From: an uncultured Roseibium sp.
Lineage (GTDB): Bacteria; Pseudomonadota; Alphaproteobacteria; Rhizobiales; Stappiaceae
DNA length: 64,000 nt
Assembly: GCF_963669205.1 (NCBI RefSeq)
Contig: NZ_OY769915.1
Location: forward strand, 1,462,001 to 1,526,000
Direction of reading: 5' to 3'
Made by a program: the position numbers and the translations under genes. The notes beneath the pieces were generated by a model that saw only the letters and a program-made list of their open reading frames with translations, ran no database searches and was not told the origin of the DNA. Positions 42,849-50,079 of the stretch are shown one piece after another. Positions within the stretch are counted from its first letter, which is position 1. The number at the start of each line of letters is the position of its first letter.

Positions 42849-43961
42849 TTAGCGTGTCTTGACGAACTCTGCCGCGCGCGACACGAAGGCAGGCACCATC
42901 CATCGCTCTTCCAGACCTTGCTCGGCACAAAGGCCAGTCAGGTCTTCCTGCAGGTAGGATGTATAGTAGGGCTCGTGAAAAAGCTGCGGGAACACCGACA
43001 GAAGGCCGTCGTAATCCGGCACGTCTCCGGTCTGAAGACTGTCGACGAACAGGAACGACCCGCCCGGCTTCAGAACCCGGGAGATCTCGGCAATCACCTG
43101 GCGGCGGATTTTGGGCGGCAGTTCGTGGAAAAGGAACACGCAGGAAACAACGTCCACCGAGGCATCGGCAAACGGCAGTTGCTCGGCCATGGCGGTGACA
43201 TGGCTTGCGCGATGCGTTTTCAGTCGTTCCCGTGCAACGTTCAGATAAGGCTCCGAGAGGTCCAGCCCGATGCCCCGCAGTCTGGGAAAGGCCTTGAGGG
43301 CAGGCCGCAGCAGGCCACCGGTTCCGCAGGCAACATCGGCATAGACGACCTTGCGCTGGTCCTTCTGCTTCAGGATGTGTGCGAAGGGAACCAGCGCCTT
43401 GCGGCGCATCGCGGCCGTCGCGCCCGAAAACAGGACGTCGACCTGGAAATCGTAGAGCTTGGCGCTGTCCTCGGTGAGCCAGCCATCCGTCTGGAAATGG
43501 AAATTCTGCCGGTAGTAGCGCGGCAGCGCCTCGGCAAATCCTGAGACCTCCTCGTTCACCTCCTGGTGCGCGCCTGTTGCCCGCCGCCGCGCCACCTCGG
43601 GCACGTCCTTGAAAAACGCACGGCTCGTCTCGAGCAGTTCGCGCGGCGAGAGCGTTCCGTCCGAGGGCATTGGATAAAGGCCGTCCTCGACCGCTTTCAG
43701 GTCGTCGGCAAACAGCTTGAAAATGTCCGAAAGCATGCGTCTCTGGCCGGGAACCGGACCTTCGGGGGTAACCTTCGGCGTTTCCGGGAGCTCTTTCTGG
43801 ATGCGCTTGTTCATGCGGCGCATGGCTTCGGAATGAAGCGTGTAGAGCGCAACACGGCTCCCCTGGTGCAACGCGTAGCGGGTACGCCGGGCAAGGCTCA
43901 TGACGGGGGGAAGGCTGCGGCCGCCGCCGGACACGCGCTCATCGTCATTTGCCTTAGCCAT
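42849..43961 (-). CDS. Class I SAM-dependent methyltransferase
   Basis: In this 370-residue protein the methyltransferase domain lies in the C-terminal 200 residues: motif I YADVACGTGGLLRPALKAFP, motif II IGLDLSEPYL, MAEQLPFADASVDVVSCVFL and RVLKPGGSFLFVDS. The N-terminal 160 residues are helical and basic at the start, without a known domain. The substrate is unknown; the layout resembles quinone or lipid methyltransferases. GGGAG precedes the start. The gene begins 3 bp after the stop of the rRNA methyltransferase-like gene, so the two are translationally coupled. Confidence 0.82.
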   Translation of the reverse strand: MAKANDDERVSGGGRSLPPVMSLARRTRYALHQGSRVALYTLHSEAMRRMNKRIQKELPETPKVTPEGPVPGQRRMLSDIFKLFADDLKAVEDGLYPMPSDGTLSPRELLETSRAFFKDVPEVARRRATGAHQEVNEEVSGFAEALPRYYRQNFHFQTDGWLTEDSAKLYDFQVDVLFSGATAAMRRKALVPFAHILKQKDQRKVVYADVACGTGGLLRPALKAFPRLRGIGLDLSEPYLNVARERLKTHRASHVTAMAEQLPFADASVDVVSCVFLFHELPPKIRRQVIAEISRVLKPGGSFLFVDSLQTGDVPDYDGLLSVFPQLFHEPYYTSYLQEDLTGLCAEQGLEERWMVPAFVSRAAEFVKTR

Positions 43962-43964
43962 GGA

Positions 43965-45197
43965 TCACTCCCTGATCAGTACACCGACCACTTCAATATG
44001 GGGCGAATAGAGGAACTGGTCCACTGGTGTGACGCTTTGAAGCGAATAACCGCCATCCAGGAGCAGACGTATATCGCGTGCAAAGGTTGCCGGATTGCAG
44101 GAGACCGCAACGATTGTCTTGACCTTGGACTTCGCGAGAAGTTCGGCTTGCGCCTGCGCCCCGGCACGTGGCGGATCGAAGACGACAGCATCGAACGGTT
44201 CCAGCTCTTCCAGTACCAGAGGCCTGCGGAACAGGTCGCGCCGTTCGTAACTGACCTTCTTTAGTCCGCGCGGTTTTCGCAGCGCCTTGTCGAAGGCTGC
44301 AATCGCCGCCGCATCGCCTTCCACGGCGTGCACGTTCGCTTGTCGCGCAAGGCGCAGCGCGAAGGTGCCGGCACCCGAAAAGAGATCCGCGACCGTCCTG
44401 GCCTTGCCGACGCCGTCAAGCACGAGGTCCGAGAGTGCGGCCTCGGCCGCGAGCGTCGCCTGGGTGAACCCCCCGGGTGCGGCGGCAAGACCGATGCCGT
44501 CCATGTCGAGCATCGGCGGCCGGACCTCCAGAAGGACTTCGCCGTTGATTGACAGCCGGGCAAGGTCCAGTTCAATCGTCTTTTGCGACAGGGCCGGGAT
44601 CTTGCGCTCATAGGCCGTGTCCGCCTTGTCGATCGCGACATCCAGCCCCGCCGTCGTGTTCAGCACCGTCAGCCGGACCTCCCCTTTCCGGGGCAGGATC
44701 TCCGACACCAGCGATTTCAAGCCGTCCAGTGCGTTGACGATTGCCGGGTCGAGGATCGGGCACTCGCTGATATCGACCAGCCTGTGGCTCGATTTTTCAT
44801 GATATCCGAGCAGCGTGTGCCGTCCCGCGCGCGTCGCGGCAAAGACGGCACGGCGCCGTCCGCCTGCGGTCGCGGCGATGGTGCCGGAGACATCGGTCAC
44901 GATGCCGCGGTCGCGCAGCGCCTTTTCCACCAGGGCGCGCTTCCAGGCGAGATAGGGCGCGGGCGCAAGATGTTGAACGGTACAGCCGCCGCAGGCCTCG
45001 AAATGCCTGCAGACCGGCGTGATCCGATCCGGCGAAAAGGACTTGAACACCGGGTTTCTGGCACGGCCATCGGCGACCGATGCGGTGACGACCTCGCCCG
45101 GCAGGGCGCCCGCAACGTAGACCGGCCCGGCATCCGTCTGCGCGATCCCGTCACCCCGGTGGCCGAGTTCGCTGATTGTCAGTTCTCTCTCACTCAT
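43965..45197 (-). CDS. TrmA/RlmD-family RNA (uracil-5-)methyltransferase
   Basis: The 410-residue protein contains an N-terminal TRAM-like domain (about 1-58) and a [4Fe-4S] motif CRHFEACGGCTVQH with a later Cys in SECPILD. A Rossmann SAM site (VADLFSGAGTFALRLA) is followed by VFDPPRAGAQAQAE and the catalytic VSCNPATFARD (Cys nucleophile). This is the 23S rRNA m5U methyltransferase group. Whether it modifies U747, U1939 or tRNA cannot be told. The position next to tlyA is common in Rhizobiales. ATG 45197 is chosen over GTG 45224. Confidence 0.87.
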   Translation of the reverse strand: MSERELTISELGHRGDGIAQTDAGPVYVAGALPGEVVTASVADGRARNPVFKSFSPDRITPVCRHFEACGGCTVQHLAPAPYLAWKRALVEKALRDRGIVTDVSGTIAATAGGRRRAVFAATRAGRHTLLGYHEKSSHRLVDISECPILDPAIVNALDGLKSLVSEILPRKGEVRLTVLNTTAGLDVAIDKADTAYERKIPALSQKTIELDLARLSINGEVLLEVRPPMLDMDGIGLAAAPGGFTQATLAAEAALSDLVLDGVGKARTVADLFSGAGTFALRLARQANVHAVEGDAAAIAAFDKALRKPRGLKKVSYERRDLFRRPLVLEELEPFDAVVFDPPRAGAQAQAELLAKSKVKTIVAVSCNPATFARDIRLLLDGGYSLQSVTPVDQFLYSPHIEVVGVLIRE

Positions 45198-45837
45198 GAG
45201 CGAGCGATACCGCCAACGCTCCACGGGGGCAAGCTCTGGCGCATGCCTAATTGAAAGTCGTTAGCGAATTGTGGCTTACCGGCCGTTCTTGAAGAGGTTC
45301 TTTGCCCGGGACAACCAGCTCTGCAAGGGTTCATCGCGCTCTGCATGGTCCGGCGGATTGATCTGAACCTCGGGCCCGCAAGTCAGCTTCACCCCCGACG
45401 GCCAGGTTTATCTGTCCGACGGCATCGACGCCCTGGAAGGCATGGCGCGGCTGGCGATCCGGTTCTGAAGGGGCTTCACCACAGACGCGGTCCCGGACCT
45501 GATCCGGGACCTGAGCAGCACCTAGCAAGGAGGCCCCGGCTCAGGGCTGGGGCGGCGACGAGAGGACGGCGGCATTTTGTTCAGCTTTCAGCTGTCACCC
45601 CGGACGCAGCGCAGCGGAGATCCGGGGCCTACTCATTTGCAGAGACACTGGTTTGATCTGTTGCGCTGCCGCAGCCAATTCAGACCCTTCGGCAGGCTGA
45701 TCAGCGAGTGGTCCCCGGCTCGGGGCCGGGGTGACATTGTGTGACGGTGTGGATTTGCTTCAAGCTCTCAACAAGCACCCAGCCCCGTCACTGATCTGAT
45801 CCGGGATCTGCGCAGCGCTTGGGCCACTGCGTGCCGG
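45198..45837. repeat. Intergenic region with remnant frames and GC-rich palindromic repeats
   Basis: 640 bp lie between tlyA and the RNA methyltransferase gene. 45276-45468 contains two small open frames without good starts. One on plus (45373-45468) ends in LEGMARLAIRF and a TGA. One on minus ends in WLSRAKNLFKNGR at 45276. Both look like gene remnants. 45489-45511 is a perfect hairpin (GGTCCCGGA/TCCGGGACC). Related GC-rich units occur at 45594-45628, 45711-45735 and about 45800-45825. Such units are common as dispersed intergenic repeats in alphaproteobacteria. No functional gene is supported. Confidence 0.6.
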
Positions 45838-46578
45838 TCAGCCGGTTTTCCGGCCGTATAGCAGCCACTCGGCATTGCCGTCCCCGCCCTTCACGGGTGA
45901 GGGCACGAGGTCGCCTGCTTCCCAGTCCGGAACGGATGACAGCCACGTTTGCAGTCCGCGCGCGGTCTCTTCGGCAATGTCGGGATCGACGAGGCCGCCC
46001 TTGCCGATCCTGTCCTTGCCCGCCTCGAATTGCGGTTTGACCAGAAAGATGCCCTCAGCACCTTCGGCGGCCAGCGCAAGCGCAGGGGGCAGGGCAAGCT
46101 TCAGCGAAATGAAGCTGACATCGGATACAATGAGATCCGGTGTGTCGCCCCCAAGGTGCGCGCTCGTAAGGTCGCGCGCGTTGAGACCCTCCTGTGCAAT
46201 CACTCTTTGATGCGACGCGAGGCTTTCATGCAACTGGCCGTGACCGACGTCGATCGCATGAACCTTTGCTGCCCCATGTTGAAGAAGCACCTGCGTGAAG
46301 CCGCCGGTCGACGCTCCGATATCCAGGCAGATCCGACCTCGGGGCTCGACATTGAACCATTCGAGCGCTTCCAGCAGTTTGAGCGCAGCACGCGAGACAT
46401 AGGCCGAGGCTGGGTCGTTGACCTCGATCGAGACACCTCCGGCAACTTTCTGCGCCGGTTTCTTGCACACCGTCCCGTCCATGAGCACGGTGCCGCGCAG
46501 GATCGCGTCACGCGCCCGGGCCCTGCTCGCGAAAAGGCCGGTGTCGACGAGATAATGGTCGAGGCGTTTGGAAGACAT
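45838..46578 (-). CDS. tlyA: TlyA family rRNA (cytidine-2'-O)-methyltransferase
   Basis: The 246-residue product has an S4 RNA-binding domain (about 1-60, KRLDHYLVDTGLF to RGTVLMDG). An FtsJ-like methyltransferase follows, with motif I LDIGASTGGFTQVLLQHGA, then VGHGQL, SDVSFISL and FLVKPQFEAGKD. TlyA methylates cytidines in 16S and 23S rRNA; homologues are also annotated as hemolysins. AAAGG precedes the ATG at 46578. The C-terminal VPSPVKGGDGNAEWLL is typical. In related genomes tlyA follows dxs directly; here about 3.3 kb are inserted. Confidence 0.9.
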   Translation of the reverse strand: MSSKRLDHYLVDTGLFASRARARDAILRGTVLMDGTVCKKPAQKVAGGVSIEVNDPASAYVSRAALKLLEALEWFNVEPRGRICLDIGASTGGFTQVLLQHGAAKVHAIDVGHGQLHESLASHQRVIAQEGLNARDLTSAHLGGDTPDLIVSDVSFISLKLALPPALALAAEGAEGIFLVKPQFEAGKDRIGKGGLVDPDIAEETARGLQTWLSSVPDWEAGDLVPSPVKGGDGNAEWLLYGRKTG

Positions 46579-46626
46579 GGCCGGCCTTTCAGGCAGTGTC
46601 TGCACGAAAGAGATGAAGAGCGCGGT

Positions 46627-46764
46627 TCAGCCGAAACAGCTTGCGATGGCCGACAGCAGCCGGTCCGCATAGACGCGTTCTCCGGCGTAGAGCCAAAGGA
46701 CCGCCGACAGCGCGACAAGGCCCGTCGCGCCGGCGGTCAATCCTATGTAGAGCGGCATGCGCAT
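46627..46764 (-). CDS. Small membrane protein, 45 residues
   Basis: This short frame on the minus strand begins MRMPLYIGLTAGATGL and ends in ASCFG. One hydrophobic helix (about 5-27) is followed by a short amphipathic tail with ERVYADRLL. It lies 26 bp after the sco stop and 48 bp before tlyA, filling the gap exactly. The start could be 46764 or 46758, and the Shine-Dalgarno is weak. The function is unknown; position suggests a link to the copper/oxidase genes. Confidence 0.5.
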   Translation of the reverse strand: MRMPLYIGLTAGATGLVALSAVLWLYAGERVYADRLLSAIASCFG

Positions 46765-46790
46765 CGGATCGTGTCTGCGTCCTCTGGTCC

Positions 46791-47417
46791 TCAGCTGGAA
46801 GCCGGCGCGTTTGCGATCAGCCTGCGCAGCTTCTTCATCGCCGTTTCTTCGGCCTCCGCATAGGCGATGGTTCCGACAAACTTGTTGTCCGAATTCATCA
46901 GATATACGGCGGCGGAATGGTCCATCGTATAATCACCGTCGTCAAGCGGAACCTTCTTGGCATAAACCCGATAGGCCTTGATGACAGCATCGATCTGTTC
47001 GCGTGACCCGGTCAGCGGGGCGATGCGCTTGTCGAAAGCCCAGACATAATCCCGCATCACATCGGGTGTGTCGCGCTCGGGATCCACGGTCACGAAAGCG
47101 TAGTTCAGCTTGTCGGCATCAGACCCGAGCGCCTCGATCCAGCCCTGCAATTCGGACAGCGTCGTCGGACAGACATCGGGGCAATAGGTGAAGCCGAAGA
47201 ACAGCACCAGCGGCTTGCCGGCGAAGGTCGCGTCGGTGACCGTTTCTCCGTTGCCGTCGACAAGCTCGAACGGGCCGCCGATGGCGGCGAGGGGTTCGAT
47301 CAGCGAGCCGGAATTCTCGTTTCCTGCGGTCTGCTGATAAACGATAAAACCGGATGCGGTGGCAAGAACGGCAACCGCCGCCCAGGCCACGTAACGGAAG
47401 AGTTTCAAACCGGACAT
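46791..47417 (-). CDS. SCO family copper chaperone for cytochrome oxidase
   Basis: The 208-residue protein has an N-terminal membrane anchor (about 8-27) and a thioredoxin-fold domain facing the periplasm. The copper-binding motif CPDVCPT (CxxxC) lies in FFGFTYCPDVCPTTL. The distal His is in YTMDHSAAVYLM, and DPERDTP is characteristic. Sco1/SenC proteins deliver copper to, or reduce, the CuA site of cytochrome c oxidase. AGAGGAC is 7 nt before ATG 47417. It lies 22 bp after pcuC in the same operon. Confidence 0.93.
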   Translation of the reverse strand: MSGLKLFRYVAWAAVAVLATASGFIVYQQTAGNENSGSLIEPLAAIGGPFELVDGNGETVTDATFAGKPLVLFFGFTYCPDVCPTTLSELQGWIEALGSDADKLNYAFVTVDPERDTPDVMRDYVWAFDKRIAPLTGSREQIDAVIKAYRVYAKKVPLDDGDYTMDHSAAVYLMNSDNKFVGTIAYAEAEETAMKKLRRLIANAPASS

Positions 47418-47439
47418 ATTGTGTCCTCTTCTTGCAAGA

Positions 47440-47961
47440 TCAGTTTTTGCTGTGGTTCTTGTGGTCTTGGCTGCCGTGATCGTGATCACCGTGGCCGTGT
47501 TTCATCGATTTCGCACCCATCTTGGCAACGTCGAGTTCGATGGCGACATCCCCCGCCTTTTCAAAGGTCAGCACGACGGGAACAGTCGTTCCTTCCCTAA
47601 ACGGCTGGTTCAGTCCCATGAACATGATGTGCAGGCCCCCCGGCTTCAAGGTGACGGTTTCCCCGGCCGGTATCTCGATGCCGCCTTCCATCTCGCGCAT
47701 TTTCATGACGCCGTCGGCGACCGTCATTTCATGGAGTTCGACATTTTTTGCGACGTCCGAAGAGGCCGAGACGAGGCGGTCGTCTTCTGAGCCGGCATTC
47801 ACGATCTCGACGAAGCCGCCGCCGGCCCTCGCTTTGGGCGGCGTTGCGCGTGTCCAGGTTTTGGATAGCGAGAGATCACCCGCGCTGTAGTCGGCAGCGG
47901 TGGCGGAAAGAGAGACAAGAGTAAGCGCCGTCGCTGCGGCGATCGATGTCCAGAGTTTCAT
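47440..47961 (-). CDS. pcuC: Periplasmic copper chaperone PCu(A)C
   Basis: This 173-residue exported protein has a signal peptide (about 1-22, ending ATAA). The DUF461/PCuAC domain carries the Cu(I) ligands: H and M in VELHEMTVADGVMKMREM, and H and M in LKPGGLHIMFMGL. A His-rich C-terminal tail (HGHGDHDHG) adds likely metal sites. PCuAC hands copper to Sco or directly to the CuA site of oxidases. It lies between the DUF2946 gene and sco. Confidence 0.93.
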   Translation of the reverse strand: MKLWTSIAAATALTLVSLSATAADYSAGDLSLSKTWTRATPPKARAGGGFVEIVNAGSEDDRLVSASSDVAKNVELHEMTVADGVMKMREMEGGIEIPAGETVTLKPGGLHIMFMGLNQPFREGTTVPVVLTFEKAGDVAIELDVAKMGAKSMKHGHGDHDHGSQDHKNHSKN

Positions 47962-47997
47962 GACAATTCCTTGGTATCTGAAGTTTTTAAGATGTGG

Positions 47998-48390
47998 TCA
48001 GATCAAGGAATGAGGCGGGCCCCGGATCGCCGTGACGCGTCCCGAATACGCGGTTCGTGTCCCACGGTCCGTTTGGAGAAAGGCTCCGTTGGCGGTATGG
48101 CCGTTCGCCGACAGCGCGGACGTGCCGGCCGGCACAGCCGGGCCAAGCGAGCATCCGTGCACGCAGGCCGGTCCGCATTGGCAAACGGCCGGGTCATGGA
48201 ACGCGAGTGAATGCTGTTGGCCCGAGGTTTGACAGAGTTGCGTCAACCCGTTTGCCGCGGCAAATTCCGGGGCGAGCGCACTGGCCACGACAACAAGGCA
48301 CAGGCGCAGCGTGAATGCCAGCGTCGCAAGCGCCACCAGGGGGTGACGCTCACGCCTCAGCAGTTGCAGATTTTCCCCACGCAAGGCCAT
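47998..48390 (-). CDS. DUF2946-like small membrane protein
   Basis: The 130-residue product has a hydrophobic segment (about 17-40, ending PEFAAA) that may be a signal anchor. A Cys- and His-containing part follows (SGQQHSLAFHDPAVCQCGPA and CVHGC). The arrangement resembles DUF2946 proteins found next to copper chaperones. A metal-related role is inferred from CxC, CxxxC and His plus context. The start codon has only a weak Shine-Dalgarno, so the N-terminus is uncertain. It is the first gene of the DUF2946-pcuC-sco operon. Confidence 0.6.
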   Translation of the reverse strand: MALRGENLQLLRRERHPLVALATLAFTLRLCLVVVASALAPEFAAANGLTQLCQTSGQQHSLAFHDPAVCQCGPACVHGCSLGPAVPAGTSALSANGHTANGAFLQTDRGTRTAYSGRVTAIRGPPHSLI

Positions 48391-48454
48391 GACACGGCTA
48401 TAGGGCCGTTCGGGATGTGTGTCGAGAGGCGAAAGCGCGCAGGCACATCCGCAC

Positions 48455-48468
48455 TGGGGTCAGGACCT
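48455..48468. repeat. Palindromic repeat copy at the 3' end of the MFS gene
   Basis: TGGGGTCAGGACCT contains the GGGTCAGGACC core. The TGA stop of the minus-strand MFS gene is the complement of TCA 48460-48462 inside it. Confidence 0.5.
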
Positions 48469-49917
48469 GGTTTCGGGCGTTTTCGTAGGCGCGGCATCAT
48501 CGGCATGTGTGCCGTCTGCCGGCTTTGCCTTGTCTGCGTCTTCCACAGCATCGCCCGGCGCCGCGTCCAACTTTGCCTTGGCGTCTTTTGCGTCTTCGGT
48601 CTCGTCGGTCTCGTCGGAGCCGGTATCGAAATTGTAGATGTCGTCCTCGTAGGCCGGAAACTCTTCCGGCGGAATGACGTATTCCTCGGCCTCCGCATCA
48701 AGCGGCTCGGGAGAAATGACCGAACCGACCTGGGCTGTTGCCGCGTATTCGAAGTCCGTCTTTTCGTCGTCGGTAAGCGCCTGCCGCGTAAGCACGCGGG
48801 TGAGAACGAAGGCCGCCATCGCAAGACTGACGGTGCCGATCATCACGTAGAGGCCGGAGGGACCGATCTGTCCCATGACAAGCGAGGCGACCAGTGGTCC
48901 TATGATCGATCCGATGCCGAAGGAGAGCAGCATACCGGAAGAGGTCTCGACAAAATCTTCAGGGGCTGCATGGTCGAAAGCATGTGCCACGGCGATCGCG
49001 TAGAGCGGCTGGGTGAACATCCCCACCAGAACCGCGGTCATCGCCGCGATCGGAAACGCGGTCGGCGAGAAGAACACAATGGCAAGCGACGCTGCTGTCG
49101 TTGCAACGCCGAGGCCGACGAGCACGAGACGGCGGTCGACGCGGTCGGAAAGGCGTCCGACCGGCCATTGGGCGATCATGCCGCCGCCGATGATGGCTGC
49201 GGCATAATAGGCGGACTGGTTCGTCGACAGCCCGATCTGTGATCCGTAGAGCGGCGAAAGCGTGAAAACCGCGCCCTGGCAGATCCCGATCAGAAGGATC
49301 CCGACAAAGGCGGCGGGCGATGTCCGGTAGAGCCGTATCGGCCTGAAACGCACCAGCGTGATCGGCGCCGGTTGCGTTGCCGTGGTCAGCGAAATCGGCA
49401 TCACGGCAAGGCTCAGGGCCACGGAGGCGACGGCGAAGGGGACGAAGGATGCAATGCTCATGCTTGCGATCGAGACCTGTCCCAGGATCAGGGATCCGAA
49501 GACGATCACGATGTAGATCGACATGATGGTGCCGCGATTCTCGTTCGTCGCGCTCTCGTTCAGCCAGCTTTCGACGATCATGTAGAACCCGGCAAGGCTG
49601 AAGCCCGAAACGACGCGGATGATGAACCAGGCATAGGGGTCGATGATGATCGGGTGCAGGATGGCCGCCCCTGACATCAGCGAGACGAGCGCCGCAAAGG
49701 CGCGGATATGGCCGGCGCGCATGATCAGCAGCGGTGCGGCAAGGCAGCCGAGCACAAGCCCGACGAAATAGGCCGACGAGATTGCCCCGATCTCGAAGTC
49801 GGAAAAATAGTAGCGGTCCGCCGCGAGCGGCAGCAGGGTTGTCTGTAGACCGTGCCCGAATATGAGCAACGCAACCGACAGCAAGAGCGCGGAGACGGAA
49901 AGGAGCGTCTGAGCCAT
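48460..49917 (-). CDS. MFS transporter with acidic cytoplasmic tail
   Basis: The 485-residue protein has 12 TM segments (about 1-395), with FYMIVESWLNESATNENRGT in the 5th/6th helix region, as in YcaD-type transporters. The loop motif GRLSDRVDRR follows the eighth helix. The last 85 residues are a hydrophilic tail rich in Asp, Glu, Ala and Pro, probably disordered and unusual for the family. The substrate is unknown. AGGGG precedes the ATG. It sits between dxs and the copper genes on the minus strand. The stop codon lies in a palindromic repeat. Confidence 0.86.
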   Translation of the reverse strand: MAQTLLSVSALLLSVALLIFGHGLQTTLLPLAADRYYFSDFEIGAISSAYFVGLVLGCLAAPLLIMRAGHIRAFAALVSLMSGAAILHPIIIDPYAWFIIRVVSGFSLAGFYMIVESWLNESATNENRGTIMSIYIVIVFGSLILGQVSIASMSIASFVPFAVASVALSLAVMPISLTTATQPAPITLVRFRPIRLYRTSPAAFVGILLIGICQGAVFTLSPLYGSQIGLSTNQSAYYAAAIIGGGMIAQWPVGRLSDRVDRRLVLVGLGVATTAASLAIVFFSPTAFPIAAMTAVLVGMFTQPLYAIAVAHAFDHAAPEDFVETSSGMLLSFGIGSIIGPLVASLVMGQIGPSGLYVMIGTVSLAMAAFVLTRVLTRQALTDDEKTDFEYAATAQVGSVISPEPLDAEAEEYVIPPEEFPAYEDDIYNFDTGSDETDETEDAKDAKAKLDAAPGDAVEDADKAKPADGTHADDAAPTKTPETRS

Positions 49918-50079
49918 GATCGACCCCTGGAAGTGGTGAAAAACAAAAGCGCCGGTCGGGGCCGACGCGATTGATCCTGATCACCAGCCTTTCCAGTAAT
50001 GACGGCCCGTGTCAATCACGATTTCAGGCGTGCCGCATTTGCGGTCTGGGGCGTCGATTCTGTCGGATCCGGGAGCCGG

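Noticed and set aside
45345..45656. 103-codon plus-strand frame
   Set aside because: Runs through GC-rich palindromic repeats; Arg/Pro/Gly-rich without a domain.
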